This document shows positions 43,241 to 53,844 of a stretch of DNA of 64,000 bases, piece after piece. The stretch comes from Bremerella sp. P1. Its GTDB lineage: Bacteria; Planctomycetota; Planctomycetia; Pirellulales; Pirellulaceae. Numbering within the stretch: the stretch's first letter is position 1; each line of letters starts with the position of its first letter. The stretch spans positions 1,612,001 to 1,676,000 of the forward strand of contig NZ_CP118164.1 in assembly GCF_028748185.1 (NCBI RefSeq). Direction: 5' to 3'. The position numbers were made by a program, and so were the translations under genes. A model generated the notes under the pieces. That model had not been told where the DNA came from, did no database searches, and saw only the letters and a list, made by a program, of their open reading frames with translations.

Positions 43241-43975
43241 TCACGAGCCGGTCTTGGCTTTGGCGGTCGAGCCCTCTTTCTTGGGCTCGATCACCAGCAG
43301 GTTCGAGTCATACGTCAGGATGCCCAACAAAATCGAACACACCAGACGATCGAAACTGACCGGATAGTGATGCATCTCGCCCAGTGGGTTGGGCAGATAA
43401 GGATCGGCAACATAAACGCGATCCTGGTTTTCGTTCATGCCGTACAAAACGACAAAGTGCCCTTGAGGTAGCCCGCGTATGTCATCAGGCGTGTTCTTCA
43501 GTCCATGCTCTCGAGGACCACTATATAAGTAGGTCGAACTGAGTCCGGTCAGGATGGGCACCGACTGATGCAAGTAGCGGCTGATCAGCATCGCGCTGAG
43601 ATCCCGCATCTTGATCTTTCCGCCCAGCGCCAGGTACTCGATGTAGGCCTTACTGGCCAGGTGGAGCTTGGGCTCGGACTTGACGGCCAGTTGAGCCTCG
43701 AGCCGCTCGGTGAGATCGTAGCTTCGCGTGAACCAGATCGGGTCGAACACCTCGAGGTTGTATGTGAAGATCGTCGCATCGAAGCCGCGCCGCAGGGCAT
43801 CGATCCCCAGCATTACGCCCAGGGTCCCACCCTGCTCTAAGCTGGGGACTTCGGAGATGAGCTGATGAAGATCTAAGTTCAGCCCAAAGTACTGGTAGAC
43901 GGCATGCAGGCTGGTCGGCCCACAGGTCGTATCATCCGGCTGCGGCAGGATCTCAAAGTCGAACGGATTGGCCAT
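43241..43975 (-). CDS. C39-like cysteine peptidase
   Basis: This encodes 244 aa. Papain-fold residues are evident: ILPQPDDTTCGPTSLHAVYQYFG carries the catalytic Cys (18), GHFVVLYGM the His, and VYVADPY the Asp. The middle section matches peptidase C39-like domains that cleave leader peptides after Gly-Gly. There is no signal peptide or ABC module, so it is probably a stand-alone cytoplasmic peptidase or transpeptidase. It leads the cluster with the RimK ligase, 85 bp before it, and may process the product or its precursor. Confidence 0.85.
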   Translation of the reverse strand: MANPFDFEILPQPDDTTCGPTSLHAVYQYFGLNLDLHQLISEVPSLEQGGTLGVMLGIDALRRGFDATIFTYNLEVFDPIWFTRSYDLTERLEAQLAVKSEPKLHLASKAYIEYLALGGKIKMRDLSAMLISRYLHQSVPILTGLSSTYLYSGPREHGLKNTPDDIRGLPQGHFVVLYGMNENQDRVYVADPYLPNPLGEMHHYPVSFDRLVCSILLGILTYDSNLLVIEPKKEGSTAKAKTGS

Positions 43976-44142
43976 CCCAGGACAGCACTTAAGCGAGCTG
44001 CACCGGGGCAGACCTTGGGGTAATTAGTTCAGGTCTGGCATGCCTCGGGCACTACATCGCAGAATTGTAGGAACGGTCGGCACCATTGAGCAAGATCCGT
44101 TCGCCGAAATTTGCGGTTTGCGGATAGCCGTTGCCGCGGCAA

Positions 44143-44772
44143 TCATGGATGCGTCGGATCGAGCAAGTCGATCAGGGCCTTGTCGCGCCAATGCCAGCTG
44201 GCCCAGCTTTGGGGCGAGTCGCCATTGACGTCACGAATCGTCTTGTCGGCCCCGGCATCGAGTAGCAACTGGACAATCTCCTGCGAAGCGAACGCCGCCG
44301 CGCGATGCAAAGGCGTCTCGCCACGCGTACGTGTGTCTCGCCAGAACGCGTAGGTCCGCTGCCCGGGGATCGTTCTCGCGTTCGGGTCGGCTCCATGCTC
44401 GATCAGGTACCGCGTCGACTCGTGCGGAGCGTTTTGCGGTTTCGACAGGTTGGCATGCAGTGCCGTTTCGGCGGTGGCATCCGAGGCATGGTTCGGGTCG
44501 GCACCTGCTTCCAACAGCAACCGGACACACTCGGCGGCTTCCATTTAAGCAACCCCGGCCAGCACGCGGGCGTCCCCTTCATTGGTTTGCCGGTTGGGAT
44601 CGGCTCCCTGGGATAGAAGGTACGCCGTCACCTCCGGCGTGAACGACAACAAGGGACCAATCCCATGCTGGTCCCGGCTGTTCACATCGGCTCCGGCCTC
44701 GACCAGCTTCTGCACGGTCGCTAAATCACCAGCCAGGCTGGCCGCAACAAGTTCCGGGGAATTGTGGGGCAT
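44143..44772 (-). pseudogene. ankyrin-repeat gene interrupted by an in-frame TAA
   Basis: One minus-strand frame encodes ankyrin repeats across the whole span: LVAASLAGDLATVQKLVEAGADVNSRD, then VTAYLLSQGADPNRQTNEGDARVLAGVA, a TAA at 44547-44545, then MEAAECVRLLLEAGADPNHA and GETPLHRAAAFASQEIVQLLLDAGADKTIRDVNG. The stop falls inside a repeat, and both sides align as one repeat, so this is a nonsense change or a sequence error, not two genes. An ATG directly after the stop could restart translation. Ankyrin proteins bind other proteins; the target is unknown. Confidence 0.8.
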
Positions 44773-44945
44773 AGCGTGAAATCCTCCGCCTTGATTATGT
44801 CACAATAACCTCCCCCCAGAAAAAGCCTTAATGACCGGGACAAACCAGTACCGCCTTGCCCCGCCGCCTATACCCTGGGTTTTTTCCCTAAGTCGTTCTA
44901 AAATGGCCCCTTCCCGATGGATCCTGTACCCCGGCAGAAAGCATC

Positions 44946-46214
44946 ATGCCCCGCTCACAGTCTCGACTCACCTGGCTTCGCTACACGATTGCGATCGTGG
45001 TGTGCCTGGGTATTGGGGCGCTTTTGGCGTGGCCTGCGTTCGAGATGCTTTGGCTGGCCGGCACCGACGAGGACTTCGTCAGCCGCCAGAACCGGTTGGA
45101 CCAGGTGCAGTGGATTCAAACAATCCTGATCGCAGGCTTCCTCTACACGTGGTTCTTCTTTTTCGGTGCCACCGTCGGAAGCTTTCTGAACGTCGTGATC
45201 TGGCGGATGCCCCGGGGTGAAACGGTCGTTTCCCGTCCATCGCGTTGTCCCTTCTGCAGTACTCAGCTCAAGTGGAACGATAATGTCCCGGTGCTGGGCT
45301 GGATCATGCTGGGAGGTCGCTGCCGAACGTGTCGACTGCCGATCTCACCGCGTTACCCTGTGATTGAAACGGTCGTCGGTCTGATCTTTCTGCTGCTGTT
45401 GCAGTTCGAGGTCCTCAGCGGCGGCGGCAATCTGCCCGGCGTCGAAGCCGTCCGGCTCAGCCATGCCAGGGCGATGCTGGAACTTCAGTTCCCGCTCCTT
45501 TCGATCTATGTCTTCCACTGTTACTTGTTCAGCCTGATGGTTTGCTGGGCGATGATTGCCTGGGACCGCTGCCGCATGCCCCTGACGCTTTGCGTGCTGG
45601 CCTACGGCGTCGGCTTTTTAGGACCGATGATCTGGCCCAACCTCTACCCGGTTCGATTCGGTGAAGTCGACCTGGGCAGCGTCGTCGATGCCCCGCGGTT
45701 GGAGGTCTTTCTCACGGTTCTCTGCGGTACCCTGGCTGGCGCCGCGTGGGGAATGCTGGTGCGGGCCTTCGTTTCCAAGCCGCTGAAGGACGATCACTCG
45801 CATCGCCTGGGAATCCCGATCATGATGGTTGCCGCGGGGATGTACTTTGGCTGGCAGGCAACCTTCGTCATCGCGGCACTCAGCCTGCTGTCGTCCATCA
45901 TCATCTGGCCCGTCCTGAAACGTCTGGGACGAAACGACTTCGCTGGCGGCGTCGAACTGTCGATCTTGCTCAGCAGTTTTGTTTTCGTGCTGTTTTGGAA
46001 GTTCTGGGATCAACCGTACGGCTTGACCGATTTGCCTAAGGCCGCCGTGTTTGCAGCCGCAGCGGTGGTACTTGGCCTACTTCTGCGGAAACTTACGTGG
46101 CGCCCGACGCTCGATTTGCGGCGGTTTCAGCGTCCGGCCGATTCCGGGGGTACAGATTCGCCCGAACTGCAAGTCCTTGCCTCAGCCGGCACAATTCCCG
46201 AGAATAGGCAGTAG
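44946..46214 (+). CDS. prepilin-peptidase-like (A24) membrane protein lacking the GxGD aspartate
   Basis: This encodes 422 aa. The N-terminal prepilin peptidase domain is clear: FGATVGSFLNVVIWRMPRGE, CPFCSTQLKWNDNVPVLGWIMLGGRCRTCRLPISPRYPVIE with two CxxC pairs. The membrane protease half has one candidate active Asp in IAWDRCRMP, but the second site, normally GFGDVTL before the GxxLGWQ helix, reads RLGIPIMMVAAGMYFGWQ, so the catalytic Asp is Ile. About eight helices are visible. It may keep only the N-methylation role or be inactive; DUF1559 proteins would need another peptidase. Confidence 0.82.
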   Translation: MPRSQSRLTWLRYTIAIVVCLGIGALLAWPAFEMLWLAGTDEDFVSRQNRLDQVQWIQTILIAGFLYTWFFFFGATVGSFLNVVIWRMPRGETVVSRPSRCPFCSTQLKWNDNVPVLGWIMLGGRCRTCRLPISPRYPVIETVVGLIFLLLLQFEVLSGGGNLPGVEAVRLSHARAMLELQFPLLSIYVFHCYLFSLMVCWAMIAWDRCRMPLTLCVLAYGVGFLGPMIWPNLYPVRFGEVDLGSVVDAPRLEVFLTVLCGTLAGAAWGMLVRAFVSKPLKDDHSHRLGIPIMMVAAGMYFGWQATFVIAALSLLSSIIIWPVLKRLGRNDFAGGVELSILLSSFVFVLFWKFWDQPYGLTDLPKAAVFAAAAVVLGLLLRKLTWRPTLDLRRFQRPADSGGTDSPELQVLASAGTIPENRQ

Positions 46215-46277
46215 AAGAAGCAATTGGCCCCATCCCTGGGCCGCCCCATCCTGGAAGTTTCATCCAGGGAGAATGAT

Positions 46278-46757
46278 ATGAGCCTAAGTATTATGCGGCG
46301 CATCAAATTTTGCGCCGGACACCGACTTTACAAGCACGGCGGGAAGTGTGAATTCTTCCACGGCCATAATTACGTTGCGGACTTTCACGTCAGTGGAGAC
46401 GAAGTCGACGATGTCGGCCGCGTGATCGATTTTGCCGAATTGAAACGCCTGTTCAAAGGATGGATCGATGAACACTGGGATCACGCGTTCATCCTGAACG
46501 AAGACGACGAAAACGGAATCAGCGCCCTCAAGCAGGTCGTACCGTGCAAGATGTACATCTTGCCCACCAACCCAACCGCCGAAAGCATGGCGACCTATCT
46601 GCTGGAAAAGGTCTGCCCCAAGTTGCTCAAGGGAACCGGGGTTACCTGTCGCAAGGTAGCCATCTGGGAAACTGAAGACAGCTTCGCTGAAGCGAGTCTT
46701 GATTCCGCGGGCAACCTTCAGTCGATCGCCGAACTATCGGAACCGATGGTATCCTAG
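46278..46757 (+). CDS. queD: 6-carboxytetrahydropterin synthase family (QueD/PTPS)
   Basis: This encodes 159 aa from ATG 46278, with GGGAGAA 6 bases upstream; the longer frame adds 18 unlikely residues. Zinc histidines lie in CAGHRLY and FFHGHNY, and the catalytic Cys is in KCEFFHGHN. Later conserved parts are VIDFAELK, LDEHWDHAFILN (as IDEHWDHAFILN), PTAESMATYLLE and WETEDSFAE. QueD makes 6-carboxytetrahydropterin from dihydroneopterin triphosphate for queuosine; the same fold also serves other pterin pathways. No other que genes are nearby. Confidence 0.9.
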   Translation: MSLSIMRRIKFCAGHRLYKHGGKCEFFHGHNYVADFHVSGDEVDDVGRVIDFAELKRLFKGWIDEHWDHAFILNEDDENGISALKQVVPCKMYILPTNPTAESMATYLLEKVCPKLLKGTGVTCRKVAIWETEDSFAEASLDSAGNLQSIAELSEPMVS

Positions 46758-46767
46758 GCGGCACAAA

Positions 46768-46956
46768 ATGCTTCGCGTCCCCCTGCTGATGGCACTGTCG
46801 GTACTATTCTCCGGCATCTTTTCTGCTATTGTGGCAAGCGTCTGCATCAACCTATTGGGGATGCTCGAGGGGCACGCGATGGGCGTGCTGTTTATCACAG
46901 GCATGGTGACGTTTCTTGGACTCACCTTCCTGATTTATCGGCTGGGCTACTATTGA
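46768..46956 (+). CDS. small two-helix membrane protein
   Basis: This encodes 62 aa from ATG 46768, 10 bp after queD. Two hydrophobic helices (LLMALSVLFSGIFSAIVASVCINLLG and MGVLFITGMVTFLGLTFLIYRL) are joined by a short loop. The family is unknown. It lies between queD and mogA on the same strand and may be co-transcribed. Confidence 0.6.
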   Translation: MLRVPLLMALSVLFSGIFSAIVASVCINLLGMLEGHAMGVLFITGMVTFLGLTFLIYRLGYY

Positions 46957-46976
46957 ATGCGTCAAAGGACTCACTC

Positions 46977-47516
46977 ATGCCAAACACACCTGCGAAGATT
47001 GGAATTGTGACCGTTTCGGACCGCGCCTCGCGCGGCGACTATGAAGACCGGGGCGGTCCGGCTATTCGCGAGTACTTGCAAGAAGTGATGGCCTCGCCCT
47101 GGGAAGCGGTCGCCAAAGTGATTCCCGACGATCGTGACACCATCGCCCAAACCTTGATTGGCCTTTCCGACGACGTCGGCTGCTGCCTGATCATCACCAC
47201 CGGCGGCACCGGCCCCGCCAAACGCGACCTGACGCCTGACGTCACCGTTCAGGTCTGCGACAAAGAACTACCAGGCTTCGGCGAACTAATGCGCAAAGTG
47301 AGCCTCGAGAAAGTTCCCACCGCGATTCTTTCTCGGCAGACCGCTGGCATGCGTGGCAACTCGCTGATCATCAATCTGCCCGGTCAGCCCAAGGCGATTG
47401 CCGAATGCCTGGACGCCGTCTTCCCGGCGATTCCGTATTGCATCGACTTGGTCGAAGGGCCGTACCTGGAAACCAACCCCGATCGCATCGAGGCATTTCG
47501 TCCTCAGAAGAAATAG
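46977..47516 (+). CDS. mogA: molybdopterin adenylyltransferase MogA/MoaB family
   Basis: This encodes 179 aa from ATG 46977, with AAAGGA 7-8 bases before it; a TTG at 46953 overlapping the upstream stop is less likely. MoCF-domain motifs: IGIVTVSDRASRGDYEDRGGPAI, CCLIITTGGTGPAKRDLTPDVT, GFGELMRKVSLEKVPTAILSRQTAGMRGNSLIINLPGQPKAIAECLDAVFPAIPYCIDL. It adenylates molybdopterin before molybdenum insertion, in the cytoplasm. Confidence 0.92.
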   Translation: MPNTPAKIGIVTVSDRASRGDYEDRGGPAIREYLQEVMASPWEAVAKVIPDDRDTIAQTLIGLSDDVGCCLIITTGGTGPAKRDLTPDVTVQVCDKELPGFGELMRKVSLEKVPTAILSRQTAGMRGNSLIINLPGQPKAIAECLDAVFPAIPYCIDLVEGPYLETNPDRIEAFRPQKK

Positions 47517-47527
47517 AGGATCTGGCC

Positions 47528-47866
47528 ATGGGCACCTGGGGCTTCGGCAATTTCCAAAACGATGCGGCACTCGACTACGTGGAAGGGATTGCCGACGAGC
47601 TACGCTCGCAGTTGGTTCACCCCACGGAAATCGAAGTCCTGCTGATGCTGATGGCCCAGGTCGAGATGCTCTCCGTCCTGGTCGAGCACTGCAATGCCCG
47701 GCCGCCTGAGGAAGACGAACTCATCGCCTTGAAAGATGCCTGCCTCGAAATCTTCGACGCCGAGAAAGAATAGTTCTATTCAACGCCCGAGGATGCGGCC
47801 GAGCGCAGGGGAATCATTGCGAAGACCTTCCGCCGGTTCTTGAAGATCCGTAAAGACTGGGACTAG
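47528..47866 (+). pseudogene. DUF4259 gene with an in-frame TAG
   Basis: The protein begins MGTWGFGNFQNDAALDYVEGI, the DUF4259 signature, with AGAGGA before ATG 47528. Translation reaches a TAG at 47771-47773 after 81 codons. The same frame then continues for 30 codons that look coding (FYSTPEDAAERRGIIAKTFRRFLKIRKDWD) to a second TAG at 47864-47866. DUF4259 proteins are usually longer than 81 residues, so the first stop, perhaps a TGG Trp codon changed to TAG, probably truncates the gene. The final stop shares CTAG with the convergent gene's stop. Confidence 0.7.
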
Positions 47867-48606
47867 TCCAAGCGAAGCTGCGACCACCGACGATCTTCCA
47901 GTTCGACCTTCGCCAACAGCCCGACGACAATCAAGAACAAAACGATCGTCGCCCCCATCGGCCAGAGAAACACGCCTGGCACATTCTCCCAATACATCCC
48001 CGGCGAAGCCACCTCAAGCAACACGAACATCGAGAGGTCCAGGGAAAGACCTGCTCCCATGGCTGACGCGATCAGCAGGACTGGCTTCTCAAGTCGCATC
48101 CGTAATGAGTCGACGCGAAATGCCGCCAGCGCCAACTCTCCCAGGATGACGTGCGTAAAACAGTTGGCCCCAAAGAGCATCGCGATCGCGAGAAACAGAG
48201 GCCACACCCTGAGCACGATGGGGTCGTGCCACACCCATGTACCCCAGCCGACCATGGACGCGAAGAATAGCGTCAGCGTCAGTGCCGCTCGCAAGCCAAA
48301 CTCGGTAGCAAATCGCAGCGTCGATCGGCCTTCGCGATGACCGGTAATCCAATGATCGATCGCCGTTTGCCAACGGTGCAATGGAGAGATGGTTCCCAAG
48401 AGTTCTTTCTGCAACTGGTCCGTCTCACCAAAACGCTCTTGGGCCCGCGAAAGTGCCTCGACCGTGTCGCCATCCTTGACCAGCTCTTCGGCAAAGATAC
48501 GTTCCAGCTGACTGTACAAATCGGCTCGCATGCCGTTCTTGGTGGTCTTATCGCACGGAAGCGGACGCACGATCCGTTCGACCACTTTCATTAAGTCTTC
48601 ATTCAT
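47863..48606 (-). CDS. four-helix membrane protein, third gene of PadR operon
   Basis: This encodes 247 aa. The N-terminal about 75 residues are a soluble helical segment (LMKVVERIVRPLPCDKTTKNGMRADLYSQLERIFAEEL, RAQERFGETDQLQKELL) like the permease-prefix/DUF1700-type segments linked to PadR regulators. Four membrane helices follow (about 105-235). It is a paralogue of the preceding gene (both begin with VVExxVRPLP) and overlaps it by ATGA. The role is unknown. Confidence 0.8.
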   Translation of the reverse strand: MNEDLMKVVERIVRPLPCDKTTKNGMRADLYSQLERIFAEELVKDGDTVEALSRAQERFGETDQLQKELLGTISPLHRWQTAIDHWITGHREGRSTLRFATEFGLRAALTLTLFFASMVGWGTWVWHDPIVLRVWPLFLAIAMLFGANCFTHVILGELALAAFRVDSLRMRLEKPVLLIASAMGAGLSLDLSMFVLLEVASPGMYWENVPGVFLWPMGATIVLFLIVVGLLAKVELEDRRWSQLRLD

Positions 48607-49379
48607 GCCTCACCCCGCTTAGCCGTTTGTTTGGGTGAAAGAGGCAACTGGTTCCAGGGCAGAAAATGGACATCCTCGCGTGCTCGCAGCCAGACAATGA
48701 CCGCGAACATGGTTCCCGTGATCATCCCGATATACACAAATGGCTCGACATAGCCGTGCTTCCAGTACGGACCGACGAGATAGTACATGTTCAGCACCTG
48801 CGAAGCCGCAATCAAAACGCCTGCGGCCAGCGTGCATAGGATGAATTGCAATCGCCCAACGAGCTGGGGGCGATCGTCATTCAGCTGAAACCCGGCCAGC
48901 GCCGCGTTCCCCAACAGCGTCAAACAAAAGCCATTCACACCAACGGTCATGATCGCCAGCGTCCACCATTCCCAGAATTGCAATTCCGGCGGATCGTTCT
49001 TCAGGTAGGTAGCAACGAAATAAAGGACCACACCCAACAGCACCATCCCGATTCCTGCGTGCAGGCCAATCCGGAGGGAAAACTGAACCAGCCCCTCCCC
49101 TTCACGGCGACGCACGAGCAGACGATCGGCCGCGGCCCAAGCTCGTTCGCTGAGCGGGATCGTCTGGAGAAGTTCCTCCCGCAGCAGCTCTGGATCGCCG
49201 AATCGCTGTTTTGCCCGCTCTAGCGCGGTGACTTCGCTTGTGTCGTCGGCCGAGAGTTCTTCCTGGTAGATCTGCTCGAGAAGCGTGTAGAGTTCGAGAC
49301 GCATCCGCAGCTTGTTCGCTTTGATCGACGGAAGCGGGCGAACGACTTGCTCGACGACTTGCATCAGCTGGGTGTTCAT
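48603..49379 (-). CDS. four-helix membrane protein, second gene of PadR operon
   Basis: This encodes 258 aa from ATG 49379, which overlaps the padR stop as ATGA; a longer frame upstream is rejected. The N-terminus (LMQVVEQVVRPLPSIKANKLRMRLELYTLLEQIYQEEL, then ERAKQRFGDPELLREELLQTIP) matches the next gene. Four membrane helices follow, the last two around MNMYYLVG and FVYIGMITGTMFAVIVWL. PadR-linked membrane proteins often relate to envelope stress or permease regulation, but nothing more specific can be said. Confidence 0.8.
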   Translation of the reverse strand: MNTQLMQVVEQVVRPLPSIKANKLRMRLELYTLLEQIYQEELSADDTSEVTALERAKQRFGDPELLREELLQTIPLSERAWAAADRLLVRRREGEGLVQFSLRIGLHAGIGMVLLGVVLYFVATYLKNDPPELQFWEWWTLAIMTVGVNGFCLTLLGNAALAGFQLNDDRPQLVGRLQFILCTLAAGVLIAASQVLNMYYLVGPYWKHGYVEPFVYIGMITGTMFAVIVWLRAREDVHFLPWNQLPLSPKQTAKRGEA

Positions 49380-49726
49380 GCCGTCCCTCCGATGATGCCA
49401 CCGACGACCTGTACGAAGTGCTGCCACTCTTCGCGTCCTTTGGCCAGTTGCCGCTGTCCCTTGCGAGTCAGCGTATAGACCTTCCGCCGTGGGCCTTTGC
49501 GCCGGTCTTCCGATTCATCCCACTGCGCTTTGATCAGACCGGAAGATTCCATGCGATACAGAACGGGATAGATCGTTCCTTCTCGCATCTGCAACGCCCC
49601 TTCGCCGCGGGCTTCCAGCTTCTTCACGATATCGAACCCATGGGCTGGCTCTCGGTCGAGGATCGCCAGGATCATCGCCTCCAGATGCCCACGGAGCCGG
49701 TCGCCTTGGATTGTCGAATCGCTCAT
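49376..49726 (-). CDS. PadR family transcriptional regulator
   Basis: This encodes 116 aa. It has the PadR winged helix: LRGHLEAMILAILDREPAHGFDIVKKLEARGEGALQMREGTIYPVLYRMESSGLIKAQWDESEDRRKGPRRKVYTLTRKGQRQL, followed by a C-terminal dimerisation helix (AKGREEWQHFVQVVGGI). It is the first gene of a three-gene operon with overlapping stops and starts. A near-consensus promoter and paired operator-like repeats lie upstream, suggesting autoregulation. Confidence 0.93.
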   Translation of the reverse strand: MSDSTIQGDRLRGHLEAMILAILDREPAHGFDIVKKLEARGEGALQMREGTIYPVLYRMESSGLIKAQWDESEDRRKGPRRKVYTLTRKGQRQLAKGREEWQHFVQVVGGIIGGTA

Positions 49727-49739
49727 CTATTTCGCCTCG

Positions 49740-49789
49740 CTAGGTAGTCTTCACTTCTAGTATTATGCGAGACTAGGTAGTCGCGTCAA
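49740..49789 (-). promoter_or_regulatory. padR promoter with two operator-like repeats
   Basis: On the minus strand TTGACG (49784-49789) is followed after 17 bases by ATAATA (49761-49766), close to consensus. GACTACCTAG occurs twice, at 49773-49782 (within the spacer, extending to the palindrome GACTACCTAGTC at 49771-49782) and 49740-49749 (between the -10 and the ATG at 49726). The positions suit repressor binding. Confidence 0.7.
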
Positions 49790-49887
49790 CTAAAAAAAGT
49801 TGACATGAGGAGCTGCCAACGAAAAAGCCACCGCCAAACCAACGTCTTAGAATTCCGTATACCATGACCAAGCAGTTGTAACCTTAA

Positions 49888-50080
49888 GGGCCGGAGGCCC
49901 GGCCGAGTGTAGCCAGGGGCGTGAGCCCCTGGTGTAGGTTCAAGAATAAAAAGAGCCCTGAAAGGGCGACCGAAAAAGCATGTGCAGAGCTTCGGACGCC
50001 CTTCCAGGGCTTACGCACTTATTTTGTCTTCAATACCAGGGGCTCACGCCCCTGGCTACACTCGGCCGGCCTTCCAGGCC
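49888..50080. repeat. long palindromic repeat element
   Basis: The 31-base arms 49902-49932 and 50036-50066 are exact inverted copies, and imperfect pairing extends outward through GGCCGG-rich flanks. Each arm is itself a hairpin (CCAGGGGC...GCCCCTGG). The middle holds a second small palindrome-like AGCCCTGAAAGGGC stretch. It looks like a non-coding repeat of the REP/MITE type. Confidence 0.85.
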
Positions 50081-50156
50081 TCAGGATTCGGTACCACCAG
50101 ACATTGCAACGGCCCCTAACCCTCTCCCCCGCAAACGGTGGAGAGGGGACATGAGG

Positions 50157-53621
<3,465 letters not shown>

Positions 53622-53844
53622 GCGTCACACCAAGTGGATAAGGCTCGCTTGTAGTTGCTGACTGGCCTGATCCTAACCAACTATTTTCCGGTGGTCACGG
53701 GTCACCACTCGCATGGGATTTCGAATGGAAGACGAGCCCGCCTTAGGCATCCCATAAAGGAGGATGTTTGAAATGGGCCATAAAAATTTTTCTGCCCATC
53801 CCCCGGCAATCGGCTTTTCAATGCCCAGGGCGCGTCCGCACGGC

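Larger units (their letters stand above)
49727..50156. other. intergenic region between padR and the PEPCK-like gene, 430 bp
   Basis: The left 80 bp hold the padR promoter and operator repeats. The rest (49888-50080) is a long palindromic repeat element listed separately, followed by a CCCTCTCC-type pyrimidine run. No gene is supported. Confidence 0.7.

Noticed and set aside
49888-50080. Possible CRISPR-like repeat
   Set aside because: There are only two arms, they are inverted, and there is no regular spacer array.
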